A DNA stretch of 64,000 bases from Parabacteroides sp. FAFU027 (GTDB lineage Bacteria; Bacteroidota; Bacteroidia; Bacteroidales; UBA7332): positions 372,001 to 436,000 of the forward strand of contig NZ_JAKZKV010000001.1 in NCBI RefSeq assembly GCF_022808675.1. The letters are read 5' to 3'. Position 1 is the stretch's first letter. Every line of letters starts with the position of its first letter. Below, piece after piece: positions 1-8,727 of this stretch. The notes under the pieces are model-generated. The model ran no database searches, was not told the origin of the DNA, and saw nothing but the letters and a program-made list of their open reading frames with translations. Both the position numbers and the translations under genes were made by a program.

Positions 1-50
1 AAAAGAATGAATGAGAAAGATGCTTTTGTATATTTATATTACTTGAAACA

Positions 51-638
51 CTAATCTAAAGTCAGTATCACATTATTTTCCTGAGCAAGGCGGCGCATAT
101 TAATCAGCGCATAACGCATTCTACCCAGAGCCGTATTAATGCTTACGCCTGTAATTTCGGCTATCTCCTTAAAGCTAAGATTCTTATAATAGCGCATAAT
201 CAATACTTCACGTTGGTTATCTGGCAGATTACGGATAATCTTACGGATATCCGAACGAATCTGGAGTTTTACCAACTGATCCTCAATGGTACCTTCGCTA
301 AAACGCGAATTATTCAACACACCACTATCTTCACAAGAGGTCGAATTTTCATCTTTATCCTGACGGAAAAAGTCGATAATCAGGTTGTGTGCAATCCGGG
401 AAATCCAGGCACCAAACTTACCATTCTCGGAATAACGACCCTGTTTAATGGTTATGATAGCCTTCATGAAAGTCTCCTGAAAGATATCTTCTGTCAGTTC
501 CTTATCACGAACGATATAAAAAATGTACGAGTAGATTTTTGACTTATGGCGAGTAAGCAAAATATCAAATGCCTCATTCGTTCCGCTTGCAAACAGAGCA
601 ACCAGTTGCTCATCGGTCTGCTTTACTAATTTTTCCAT
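51..638 (-). CDS. ECF-family RNA polymerase sigma factor (SigW-like)
   Basis: A 195-aa sigma-70 family protein of the extracytoplasmic-function class, which directs RNA polymerase to alternative promoters. Region 2 spans roughly residues 24-92, including DIFQETF at 51-57 and the aromatic-rich promoter-melting helix after FGAWISRIAHN. Region 4, a helix-turn-helix, spans about 136-186 (LPDNQREVLIMRYY, then FKEIAEITG). Length is normal for the class. No anti-sigma gene is adjacent in this window, although the left edge cuts off the downstream side. The 330 bases upstream hold no other gene. The family call is secure; the stimulus it answers is unknown. Confidence 0.93.
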   Translation of the reverse strand: MEKLVKQTDEQLVALFASGTNEAFDILLTRHKSKIYSYIFYIVRDKELTEDIFQETFMKAIITIKQGRYSENGKFGAWISRIAHNLIIDFFRQDKDENSTSCEDSGVLNNSRFSEGTIEDQLVKLQIRSDIRKIIRNLPDNQREVLIMRYYKNLSFKEIAEITGVSINTALGRMRYALINMRRLAQENNVILTLD

Positions 639-969
639 GATGTTAGCTTTAAAAAATCAGTGTAAGCGTCATCTCATAGGCGTTGATATCTTTTTTAGAG
701 GTTTATGATGCAAATAAAAGTCATTTTTCCGAGAAATAAAAACGAATCAGGCAATATTTCTGTCAAATCGTAGTTGAAAATTACATTTTAACACATTAAC
801 ATCCGATATGTAAATACCCAATCTTGTGTTTTGAAGAAAAACCCCATTAAATCAAAGATTTCCACGGGACAACGTAGGGTATTTTACATCTCGCTCGGTG
901 TGCAATCTCATTCTAAACAGATATTATTTTAACAAACAATCCGTCATTAATGTTCGGATGTTCTCCGGT
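639..969. other. Intergenic region, no gene seen
   Basis: A+T-rich spacer between the sigma-factor start and the end of folC, both on the minus strand. It should hold the sigma-factor promoter. I see no open frame with a recognisable product, no RNA gene and no strong hairpin. Confidence 0.6.
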
Positions 970-2271
970 TTATTTAGATTCAGTGGGCTTAAATACCGGA
1001 AGAGCATCTGCCACTACAAATGTACTTCCACCAATATATATCAGATCATTCTCTGCTGCATTTGCTTTAGCTGCGTTCACTGCTTCAGGAACTGACAAAA
1101 ATGACTCCCCTACCAGCTGATATACCAATGCCTTTTGTTGCAGCTCTTTTGCATCCAGGGCACGCGGAATTCCGGCTTTGGTAAAATAATAGCGGGCATT
1201 GCGGGGCAGCATGGAAAGGACTTTGTTTACGTCCTTATCATTTACCATACCAATCACGAAATGCAATGTATCATACTGTTCATTCGCCAGTTGCTGAACA
1301 ATATATTGAATTCCACCTTCATTATGAGCGGTATCACAAATAATCTTAGGGGTATCTCCCAGTTTCTGCCAGCGTCCCTGTAAACCGGTCAATGATGTTA
1401 CTTTTGCAAATCCTTCTATAATGGCTTTCTGAGGAATATTATATCCCTGTTTAATCAGGATCTCCAATGTCAGAAAAACTGTAGTGGCATTTTTATCCTG
1501 ACATAAACCACCCAGCTCTCCCCAGACCTCACCAAACGAACGGGTAGTATAGAGCCATCCACCACTTGTTTGTGATTCCGCTTTTACAATTGGCTTCTCT
1601 TGTTCTGCAAAATAGATCGGTGCGGAAACCTCATTCGCCTTATTTCTAAAAACAGCTTCTGTCTCTTCTACACTTTCGCCAATCACCACCGGCACACCAG
1701 CTTTGATGATTCCGGCTTTTTCAGCAGCTATTTTAGGTAAAGAATCACCTAAAAACTGCACATGGTCAAAGCTGATATTGGTAATTACTGAAACATCCGG
1801 GGTAATGATATTAGTGCTATCCAATCTCCCTCCCAATCCGACTTCAATGATTGCTACATCTACATTCTGCTGTGCAAAATAGTCGAAAGCCATGGTCATG
1901 GTAAGCTCAAAAAAAGAAGGATGAATAGTTTCGGAAAATGCCTTGTGCTTCTCTACGAAATCAATAATGAAATCTTTTTCAATCATCTCTCCATTTACAC
2001 GAATGCGCTCACGAAAATCTACCAGGTGCGGAGAAGTATAAAGCCCCACCTTATAACCTGACTGCTGAAGGATTGCTGCCAAAAGATGAGACGTAGATCC
2101 TTTTCCATTCGTTCCGCCAACGTGAATGGTTCTGTACTTTTTATGCGGATACCTGAGGTAACTATCTAAGGCTAAACTGTTTTCCAAGCCCTCCTTGTAA
2201 GCGCTGGCTCCGGTCCGTTGAAACATTGGCAAACGGGTATAGAGATATTCGAGCGTTTCTTCGTAATTCAT
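970..2271 (-). CDS. folC: Dihydrofolate/folylpolyglutamate synthase
   Basis: A 433-aa cytoplasmic Mur-ligase-type ATP-dependent enzyme. It adds glutamate to dihydropteroate and tetrahydrofolate, making and retaining folate. The P-loop GGTNGKGS lies at residues 52-59, and the family signature TSPHLVDFRERI at 79-90 follows. The central domain ends near residue 300, where the C-terminal Rossmann-like glutamate-ligase domain starts (LQGRWQKLGDTPKIICDTAHNEGG, DTAHN being typical). Full length with a normal N-terminus. It is transcribed divergently from phoH with an 83-base gap. Confidence 0.95.
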   Translation of the reverse strand: MNYEETLEYLYTRLPMFQRTGASAYKEGLENSLALDSYLRYPHKKYRTIHVGGTNGKGSTSHLLAAILQQSGYKVGLYTSPHLVDFRERIRVNGEMIEKDFIIDFVEKHKAFSETIHPSFFELTMTMAFDYFAQQNVDVAIIEVGLGGRLDSTNIITPDVSVITNISFDHVQFLGDSLPKIAAEKAGIIKAGVPVVIGESVEETEAVFRNKANEVSAPIYFAEQEKPIVKAESQTSGGWLYTTRSFGEVWGELGGLCQDKNATTVFLTLEILIKQGYNIPQKAIIEGFAKVTSLTGLQGRWQKLGDTPKIICDTAHNEGGIQYIVQQLANEQYDTLHFVIGMVNDKDVNKVLSMLPRNARYYFTKAGIPRALDAKELQQKALVYQLVGESFLSVPEAVNAAKANAAENDLIYIGGSTFVVADALPVFKPTESK

Positions 2272-2354
2272 TAAAAAATCTGATATGAAAATGAGAATTA
2301 TTCCAATTAATATTGTAATTTGGGTGCAAATATCACCAATTAAATCGATATACT

Positions 2355-3680
2355 ATGGGAACAAAGAAAAATTTTGTGCTGGATACAAACGTTATTCTGC
2401 ACGACTACAAATGTTTGGAGAATTTTCAGGAAAACGATTTATACATTCCCATTGTCGTTTTGGAAGAACTGGATAAATTCAAGAAAGGTTCGGAGCAAAT
2501 CAACTACAACGCAAGGGAATTTGTCCGCCAACTCGATGCCCTGGCTGACAATGATATGTTTAAGAAAGGGGCTGATCTGGGAACCGGTCTTGGGAAGTTA
2601 TTCATTATGGCCACTGACCATATCGAACCGGAAGTTTCGGAGGTTTTTCAGGAACGTATTCCCGACCATAAAATTCTTTCGGCTGCGATCCAACTTATCA
2701 AAGGAAAAAAATCCACGCACACAATACTCATTACCAAAGACATCAATCTGCGGATGAAGGCCCGTGCGCTAGGAATTCCTACCGAAGACTATATTAATGA
2801 TAAAGTTACCAATGTCGATATTTTTGAACGGGAAGAACAGACCTTCAGCAATGTTGATCCCGATTTAATTGATAAGATCTATCACTCCAAAGAAGGTGTG
2901 CCGGTGTCTGAGTTTGAATTTGCCAACTTTATCCAACCCAATGAATGCTTTATCCTGCAAAGCATTCGCTCTTCTGTGTTGGTGAGATACAACCCATTCA
3001 GCCGAATGATCAGAAAGGTTGTAAAAGAAAAAAACTATGGAATCGAACCCCGTAATGCAGAACAAAGCTTTGCATTTGAAGTTCTTAATGATCCAGATAT
3101 TAAGCTTGTAGCATTAACCGGTAAAGCTGGAACGGGTAAAACCCTGCTGGCACTGGCTGCAGCATTGAAACAACATCAGGACTACAAACAAATCCTTTTA
3201 GCACGCCCTATTGTTTCGCTGGCAAATAAAGACATTGGCTTTCTTCCCGGAGATGAGAAACAGAAGGTAGCACCATATATGCAACCTTTATTTGACAACC
3301 TGGCAGTCATCAAACACCAGTTTCATCCATCTTCTGCCGATTTCAAACTACTGGAAGACCTGCAAAGCAGTCAACAGTTGGTAATCGAAGCGTTGGCGTT
3401 TATTCGCGGGAGGAGCCTGAGCGAAACTTACTTCATTATTGATGAAGCGCAGAATCTGACCCCGCATGAAGTCAAAACGATTATCACCCGTGCCGGTGAA
3501 GGGACTAAAATGGTACTGACAGGTGATATTCAACAAATTGACTCCCCCTATCTGGATGCGGAGTCAAACGGACTGGCCTATATGATTGACAAGATGAAAG
3601 GACAGGACCTCTTTGCCCATGTGAACTTGTTGAAAGGAGAACGAAGTAAGTTATCCGAATTAGCTAGCAATTTGCTTTAA
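2355..3680 (+). CDS. phoH: PIN-PhoH fusion ATPase (YlaK/PhoH2-like)
   Basis: A 441-aa two-domain protein. The N-terminal PIN-type nuclease domain (about residues 5-150) begins with the acidic motif FVLDTNVILHD. The C-terminal PhoH ATPase domain has Walker A GKAGTGKT at 256-263 and Walker B YFIIDEAQ followed by a GDIQQID motif. The PIN-PhoH architecture is known from YlaK and mycobacterial PhoH2, reported to be an RNA helicase/RNase. The ATG at 2355 starts directly at the PIN domain. The gene ends at a strong shared terminator facing cobO. Function in this organism is inferred from family only. Confidence 0.92.
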   Translation: MGTKKNFVLDTNVILHDYKCLENFQENDLYIPIVVLEELDKFKKGSEQINYNAREFVRQLDALADNDMFKKGADLGTGLGKLFIMATDHIEPEVSEVFQERIPDHKILSAAIQLIKGKKSTHTILITKDINLRMKARALGIPTEDYINDKVTNVDIFEREEQTFSNVDPDLIDKIYHSKEGVPVSEFEFANFIQPNECFILQSIRSSVLVRYNPFSRMIRKVVKEKNYGIEPRNAEQSFAFEVLNDPDIKLVALTGKAGTGKTLLALAAALKQHQDYKQILLARPIVSLANKDIGFLPGDEKQKVAPYMQPLFDNLAVIKHQFHPSSADFKLLEDLQSSQQLVIEALAFIRGRSLSETYFIIDEAQNLTPHEVKTIITRAGEGTKMVLTGDIQQIDSPYLDAESNGLAYMIDKMKGQDLFAHVNLLKGERSKLSELASNLL

Positions 3681-3746
3681 AAAGAACCGAATCGAATGGA
3701 CAATAGCAGGTCTGAAGTCAGATATTTGTAAATAGCCAGATCATAG

Positions 3747-3781
3747 AAACGCCCCGGAAGAAGACCTTTCGGGGCGTTTTC
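3747..3781. terminator. Bidirectional intrinsic terminator between phoH and cobO
   Basis: Hairpin with arms AAACGCCCCG and CGGGGCGTTT, a 15-base loop, a T-run on the plus side and an A-run partner on the other side. It sits exactly between two convergent genes, so it probably stops both transcripts. Confidence 0.85.
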
Positions 3782-3786
3782 TTCTA

Positions 3787-4311
3787 TTAACTCTCAATAC
3801 CTACCCTTGCCGGAACGCCTTGCTCCATCGGATGTTTGAGACATCTCATCTCCGTCACCAGATCAGCGACATCGATCAACCAGTCCGGAGCGTTGCGCCC
3901 GGTCATCACGATCTCCAGTCCCAATGGTTTGTTTTTGAGGAAACGAATCACATCCTCCTTGGCTACATATCCTTTGACAATGCTGTGGATGAGCTCATCC
4001 AGTATCAGGATATCGTATTGGTTGGATTGAGCAATGCCGACTGCCGTTTTAAAGCCTTCTTTGGTTTCCTTATCAAGAGCTGCAAGCTCTTCGTCATTCA
4101 TCTCCCAGGTAAATTTCTGATTGGTATTTACCCGCTGGAAATGGATATTGGGAATCTTTTTGATGGAGAATAGCTCTCCCGTCACATCCGTCTTGAGAAA
4201 CTGCACAATGGCTACCTTGAAATCACGGCCTGCAGCGCGGATGGCAAGGCCGAATGCGGCGGTGGTTTTACCTTTACCATCGCCGGTGTATAGTTGAATT
4301 AGTCCTTCCAT
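3787..4311 (-). CDS. cobO: Cob(I)yrinic acid a,c-diamide adenosyltransferase
   Basis: A 174-aa CobA/CobO/BtuR-type ATP:corrinoid adenosyltransferase that attaches the 5'-deoxyadenosyl group to cobalt. The P-loop GDGKGKTT lies at residues 10-17, followed by AAFGLAIRAAGR; the later LDELIHSI and MTGRNAPDWLIDVADLVTE are family signatures. Length matches the family. It is the last gene of the cobalamin operon, after a 103-base gap with heptamer repeats, and runs into the shared terminator. It probably acts right after CbiA. Confidence 0.94.
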   Translation of the reverse strand: MEGLIQLYTGDGKGKTTAAFGLAIRAAGRDFKVAIVQFLKTDVTGELFSIKKIPNIHFQRVNTNQKFTWEMNDEELAALDKETKEGFKTAVGIAQSNQYDILILDELIHSIVKGYVAKEDVIRFLKNKPLGLEIVMTGRNAPDWLIDVADLVTEMRCLKHPMEQGVPARVGIES

Positions 4312-4381
4312 GATTTTAAGGATTGAGGGAATGAATAAATGAGGGAATGATGGATTCTGTAAATAATTGACCTTATGCTTT

Positions 4382-4435
4382 TCGCCTTACGCCTTACGCC
4401 TTACGCCTTACGACTTATGACTTATGACTTATGAC
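4382..4435. repeat. Heptamer tandem repeat at the cobK 3' end
   Basis: Seven-base units run head to tail: four of GCCTTAC followed by three of GACTTAT, read on the plus strand. The array covers the stop codon of cobK, so the last residues of the enzyme (VISHKS) are encoded by repeat units. Similar short-period repeats occur at other gene junctions in this window. Confidence 0.85.
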
Positions 4436-5161
4436 CTCCACAATCTCATCATACCCCGAAAAAACCGCCGGATATTCCAATGCCGGACGTCGTATTACAA
4501 CAGCCGTGATGCCGGCTTGTTCAGCCGCTTCGAGCTTTTCAGGAAAACCGCCTTCGTTGCCGCTGTCTTTGGTGACAAGGTAAGCGATGTTATATTGGCG
4601 AATAGTAGCCAAATTGAATTCTGTGGAAAAAGGTCCGATAACTGCAAGGATATGCGACGGAACAATGCCTGCTTTGCTGCAAGCTTCCAGTCCGGCCGGA
4701 ACGGGCAGTACGCGAGGGTACAACCGATCGGCACCCAACGGCACAAAGTCCGTCAGATTCTTGGAGCCGGTGGTCAGCAACACATTTCCGGGCTTATCCA
4801 GGAGGTATTGGCAGGCATCGGCATACGAATCGACATAAATGGCATTTGCCGAAACCTCGTTGGTCTCCCGCTCGAATCGGAGATAGGGCAACCCGGTTTG
4901 CTTTGCCACCGCCATTGCATTTCCCGAAACCACATAGGCAAAGGGGTGACTGGCATCGACAATCATCGAAACCGATTTCTCCCGAATCAAAGCCGTCATA
5001 TCCTCCGGTGTCAATGCTCCTGTGCGCACCTCCACCCCTTCGCACCGGAACAGCGATTCGCCATATCCGGTGGTGACCGTCACCAGCAGAGGCAGACTTT
5101 TATCCGCAATCCGGCTGGTGAGTTCGATAGCGTTCGACGTGCCGCCTATCAGCCAGATCAT
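4415..5161 (-). CDS. cobK: Cobalt-precorrin-6A reductase
   Basis: A 248-aa reductase of the CobK/CbiJ family that reduces the corrin ring of (cobalt-)precorrin-6A with NAD(P)H. The N-terminus MIWLIGGTSNA is the nucleotide-binding start typical of the family, and the conserved VDASHPFA segment lies near residues 68-75. It overlaps the cobJ stop by four bases, indicating translational coupling. Its C-terminus runs into a heptamer repeat, so the final residues may vary between strains. The name cbiJ would fit equally well. Confidence 0.92.
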   Translation of the reverse strand: MIWLIGGTSNAIELTSRIADKSLPLLVTVTTGYGESLFRCEGVEVRTGALTPEDMTALIREKSVSMIVDASHPFAYVVSGNAMAVAKQTGLPYLRFERETNEVSANAIYVDSYADACQYLLDKPGNVLLTTGSKNLTDFVPLGADRLYPRVLPVPAGLEACSKAGIVPSHILAVIGPFSTEFNLATIRQYNIAYLVTKDSGNEGGFPEKLEAAEQAGITAVVIRRPALEYPAVFSGYDEIVEVISHKS

Positions 5162-5892
5162 ATCTTGTAACCGCGCGGGGTGATCATCCGGCCATTATGC
5201 ACAAAGGTCTGCGAGTTTCCGACGATCAGCGTCGTAGTCATATCGATGTGATGAGTCAGCATTTCACCGAGCGTAGTGATTGTCACCTGTTGCTCTTCGC
5301 GCATGGCATCACGCACGATGACAACGGGAGTCTCGGGCTTGCGGTGGCGCAGTACGATTTCACGGAAGATACCGATCTGCTCCACACGCTCCTTGCTTTT
5401 AGGATTGTACAGGGAGATGACAAAATCACCCTCTGCCGCTTTGTCGATGCGGTGGGTAATCACCTCCCACGGAGTCATCAGGTCGCTGAGGCTGATCACG
5501 GCGAAGTCGTTCATCAGCGGCGCTCCGGCCAACGAAGCCGACGATAGCGCAGAGGTAATGCCCGGCACTACTTCCACATCGATATCATCGCCGCTTTGGG
5601 CCAACATCTCCAACAGAATGCCCGCCATGCCATACACCCCGGCATCGCCGCTACTGATGAGGCCAACCACATTGCCCTGTTTAGCCAGATTGATGACTTC
5701 GCCGCAACGGTCCACCTCTTTGCGCATGCCCGATGATACGACGGTTTTGTCGTCGAGCAACGACTGAATGAGGTTGATATAGGTCTTGTAACCTACCACG
5801 ATGTTACACGCTTTGACGGCGTTGATGGCACGCTGACTCATGTATTCGATTGAGCCGGGGCCTGTGCCGATGATGAATATTTTTGATTGCAT
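5158..5892 (-). CDS. cobJ: (Cobalt-)precorrin-3B C17-methyltransferase
   Basis: A 244-aa SAM-dependent tetrapyrrole methylase of the CobJ/CbiH type, which methylates C17 with ring contraction. The N-terminal GTGPGS lies at 9-14 and the SAM-pocket motif SSGDAGVYGMAG at 80-91; YNPKSKER is also characteristic. It overlaps cobK by four bases downstream. Upstream it is separated from cbiG by a 305-base spacer that carries an unusual array of palindromes. In a pathway with CbiD and CbiG the name cbiH is equally appropriate. Confidence 0.93.
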   Translation of the reverse strand: MQSKIFIIGTGPGSIEYMSQRAINAVKACNIVVGYKTYINLIQSLLDDKTVVSSGMRKEVDRCGEVINLAKQGNVVGLISSGDAGVYGMAGILLEMLAQSGDDIDVEVVPGITSALSSASLAGAPLMNDFAVISLSDLMTPWEVITHRIDKAAEGDFVISLYNPKSKERVEQIGIFREIVLRHRKPETPVVIVRDAMREEQQVTITTLGEMLTHHIDMTTTLIVGNSQTFVHNGRMITPRGYKI

Positions 5893-5981
5893 ATTTTTTA
5901 AACGCGAAGGAGCAAAGACGCGAAGGTCTTGCTGCTTCTTTCTATTAAACTATTAAATAGATTACTTATTTCGCTATGGTC

Positions 5982-6165
5982 TGATTAATTCTAATCAGGA
6001 TTAATTCCCGATGGGCATTGGGAATATTTCCCAATTCCCGTCGGGAGAACTTTCCGATGAGTATCGGAGAATGAATCACACGCTCGTGTGATTTATAATC
6101 ATACGCTCGCGTGACTCACAATCACACGCTCGTGTGATTCAAGATCACAGCCTCGTATGAGACCA
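5982..6165. repeat. Array of eight 23-bp palindromic units inside the cobalamin operon
   Basis: Eight consecutive units of exactly 23 bases fill most of the cbiG-cobJ spacer. Each unit is, or resembles, an inverted repeat over its first 18-20 bases, but the sequence changes along the array. Unit 1 pairs TGATTA with TAATCA. Units 2-4 have TTCCCGAT/TTTCCGAT-type arms. Units 5 and 7 are perfect (AATCACACG, two-base loop, CGTGTGATT). Units 6 and 8 are degraded versions. In mRNA this would form a row of small hairpins. No open reading frame covers it. Confidence 0.9.
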
Positions 6166-6197
6166 TTCAATATAAACATCTCTCACGGAGACTTCCC

Positions 6198-7199
6198 TTA
6201 ATTGAAGATCTCAAACAATGCTAATGTGACTCCGTTACCGGCCTGTTTACGCAACAGGAAGCGTCCTTTGCCTCCCCCGACGATGAATGCAGCCGGTTCG
6301 CACACCCCTCCTACTCCGACGGCGCTCTGCACAAACTCCGAACGGGTGAAATCCGTTTCCAGCGCATTGATCTGCTCTTTGGTCACAAAGGACAATGGCA
6401 GATTCCAGTGTCGGGCGGCTTCGAGCAAACCCGCTTCATCCTGCTTCAGGTCAATGCTGGCCAGCGAACGAATGCAGCGCAAATCAAGTCCCAGCTTCTC
6501 CAGTTCCTTTTCTACAAAGGAAATGATCGTCTCAGACGGTACGCCTCTGCGGCAACCGATTCCGGCCACCACATTGGAAGCCAGCAGTCGGGCAAAAGGA
6601 AGTTCGCTCCTCACCTCTTTTTTATGGGTAATATAAATGAGTCCATCAGCGACATCGGGCGAATCATAAGCGGTCAAAGCCAACGATGTCTCATTGATCA
6701 AAGCCAGTTTGCGGCCATTGACCAGCATGGCAGTCAGGCGTTTCACCTCATCGAATGAGGTAATCATCAGCCCGTGCTGTTTGGCAAACATATCCACCGA
6801 AAGCAGCCCCTGTACATCGGTCGCGGTAGTGATCACCGGGATGGCATTGACCCTCTCGGAAATAGTGCGGGTCAGTTCATTGGCACCGCCCAGGTGCCCC
6901 GACAAGAGGCTTATGGCAAATGTGCCCTTTTCGTCCATCACCACCACACCCGGATCGGTCGATTTGTGTTGCAGCCACGGGGCAATGCAACGCATCACAA
7001 TCCCCATCGCCATCACAAAGAGCAGCGAATCGTATTGCTGAAACAACACTCCGGTAAAGCTTTTCAAATCGCCTTCGATCACCTCTCCCCCCTCATAGCC
7101 CAGGACTTTATGGGCAAATATCTTGCTGTCGGGGAAATGGGACTGAATGCGTTTGGCCAGTTCCAGTGCGTTGCGGGTGACGACGACAATGGCTATCAT
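6198..7199 (-). CDS. cbiG: Cobalt-precorrin-5A hydrolase
   Basis: A 333-aa CbiG protein, which opens the delta-lactone of cobalt-precorrin-5A and releases acetaldehyde, a step specific to the early-cobalt (anaerobic-type) route. The N-terminal domain contains LLSGHLGGANELT (GHLGGAN at 101-107). The C-terminal domain begins near GIGCRRG at 213-219, a family hallmark. Both domains are present. It overlaps the cbiF stop by four bases, so translation is probably coupled. The downstream gap to cobJ is the longest in the operon. Confidence 0.94.
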   Translation of the reverse strand: MIAIVVVTRNALELAKRIQSHFPDSKIFAHKVLGYEGGEVIEGDLKSFTGVLFQQYDSLLFVMAMGIVMRCIAPWLQHKSTDPGVVVMDEKGTFAISLLSGHLGGANELTRTISERVNAIPVITTATDVQGLLSVDMFAKQHGLMITSFDEVKRLTAMLVNGRKLALINETSLALTAYDSPDVADGLIYITHKKEVRSELPFARLLASNVVAGIGCRRGVPSETIISFVEKELEKLGLDLRCIRSLASIDLKQDEAGLLEAARHWNLPLSFVTKEQINALETDFTRSEFVQSAVGVGGVCEPAAFIVGGGKGRFLLRKQAGNGVTLALFEIFN

Positions 7200-7960
7200 T
7201 CGTTGGTTCCTTTTCTGTATTCGTGAGTAAATGTGGCATCATAGAGCTTCGAGTAGTTGTACTCTTCACCGAGGAAACGACCCACGAGGATCATCGCCGT
7301 CTTGCGGATACCTGCCTCTTCGATCTTTCCGGCAATGTCAGCTAACGTACCCCGCACGATGCGCTGCTCCGGCCAGGTGGCTTTTTCCACTACAGCAACG
7401 GGAGTGTTGGCAGGATAATGCGTCATCAATCGCTTGCACAGGCTGCCCATCATTTGTACAGATAAGAAAATAGCCATCGACGTCTGATGCGACGCCAGCA
7501 GTTCGATCTGCTCCAGATCGGGCACAGGAGTGCGTCCCTCGAAGCGGGTACAGATCACCGTCTGTGAAATCTCCGGCACGGTAAACTCCTTGCCTAACGC
7601 TGCTGCCGAAGCCACGAACGAACTCACGCCCGGGATCACTTCATAGGTAACTCCCTGTGGCTCGATCACCTCGATCTGCTCACGGATGGAGCCGTAAATC
7701 GAAGGATCACCTGTGTGGACACGAGCTAACAACAGCTTTTTTTCCTTTGCCTCGATCATCAGGTCGGTGATCTCCTGCAAGTTCATTCCGGCACTGTTAT
7801 AGACACGGGCATCCGGTTTGCGATGTGCAATCACCTCGGGATTCACCAACGAACCGGCGTAGATGATGATATCGGCTTCACCGATTATGCGGTGGCCTTT
7901 GAGAGTGAGCAGCTCGGGATCGCCCGGCCCTGCTCCGATGAAATAGACGGTAGTTGTCAT
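7196..7960 (-). CDS. cbiF: Cobalt-precorrin-4 C11-methyltransferase
   Basis: A 254-aa SAM-dependent tetrapyrrole methylase (CbiF/CobM). VYFIGAGPGDPELLTLKG at the N-terminus, HTGDPSIYG, and IPGVSSFVASAAALGKEFT are signatures of the C11 enzyme. An in-frame ATG eight codons upstream (7984) lies in simple-repeat DNA, so I chose 7960, directly before the conserved start of the fold. It overlaps cbiG by four bases. It acts between CbiH/CobJ and CbiG. Confidence 0.93.
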   Translation of the reverse strand: MTTTVYFIGAGPGDPELLTLKGHRIIGEADIIIYAGSLVNPEVIAHRKPDARVYNSAGMNLQEITDLMIEAKEKKLLLARVHTGDPSIYGSIREQIEVIEPQGVTYEVIPGVSSFVASAAALGKEFTVPEISQTVICTRFEGRTPVPDLEQIELLASHQTSMAIFLSVQMMGSLCKRLMTHYPANTPVAVVEKATWPEQRIVRGTLADIAGKIEEAGIRKTAMILVGRFLGEEYNYSKLYDATFTHEYRKGTNE

Positions 7961-8023
7961 TATAATGGAGTTAATGGGAGTCATAAGAAGTAAAAGGGAG
8001 TTAGATGAAAACCCATCGATTCG

Positions 8024-8713
8024 TTATCCCCTCTTCTTTAATATTACGGTTGAAAAATAATGCACACCGTCCTTCAGATCATTAAAATCAAATGATACCA
8101 CTTCAGAAGGTTTACCGGCATTAGTCACCATGCTGAAATCCCAACCGGACGTTTCACTCAGCAACTTGTACAGCAAGGGTGCATAAGCAGAGACCTTCAT
8201 CAGCACCAGTGTGTTGAACGACTGGTAGGTCTGCCAGTTCTCCTCATCAATGGCGCACACTATCGCCATGTTCTCATCACCTTTTACCAGCGGGAGATTG
8301 AGCATATTGCTGATGGCGTTGAAGGAGTAAATACCGGGAATGGAAACCGGTTCCACACCATCCTGCTTCAGGTATTCGAGCAAGTAGAGGTAAGTACTGT
8401 AAAGCATTGGATCGCCCAGAGTCAGGAAAGCGACATGCTTGCCCTGATTGAGTTGCTCGGCTACGCGGTGAGCGTTGTTGCGACGGAATTGCTCCCGTTG
8501 TGCCACATCCCGTATCATCGGAAATTCGAGAGAAAGAATCTCCACATCGTCTTTCAGGTGCGGACGGGCAATGTCGTACGCTGTGCTCCCCGCTTCACGG
8601 GAGCTTTCGGGCACGGCGATGATGTCGGCCTGTGCCAGTGCCTTGACGGCTTTGAGGGTGAGCAGGTCGCAATCTCCGGGACCTACTCCTATTCCATAAA
8701 ATGTTCCTTGCAT
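8024..8713 (-). CDS. cbiL: (Cobalt-)precorrin-2 C20-methyltransferase
   Basis: A 229-aa tetrapyrrole methylase that adds the C20 methyl group to cobalt-factor II/precorrin-2. YGIGVGPGDCDLLTLKAV at the start (GVGPGD at 9-14), LTLGDPMLYSTYLYL and IPGIYSFNAISN fit CbiL/CobI. Length is in the family range. It lies 14 bases after cbiT. It is the first methylation after CbiX inserts cobalt. Confidence 0.93.
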   Translation of the reverse strand: MQGTFYGIGVGPGDCDLLTLKAVKALAQADIIAVPESSREAGSTAYDIARPHLKDDVEILSLEFPMIRDVAQREQFRRNNAHRVAEQLNQGKHVAFLTLGDPMLYSTYLYLLEYLKQDGVEPVSIPGIYSFNAISNMLNLPLVKGDENMAIVCAIDEENWQTYQSFNTLVLMKVSAYAPLLYKLLSETSGWDFSMVTNAGKPSEVVSFDFNDLKDGVHYFSTVILKKRG

Positions 8714-8727
8714 GGGTATGTTGTTTC

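Noticed and set aside
4424-5170. Long plus-strand frame of 248 codons opposite cobK
   Set aside because: Mirror of a G+C-rich cobK with no plausible product; cobK is supported by homology and operon context.
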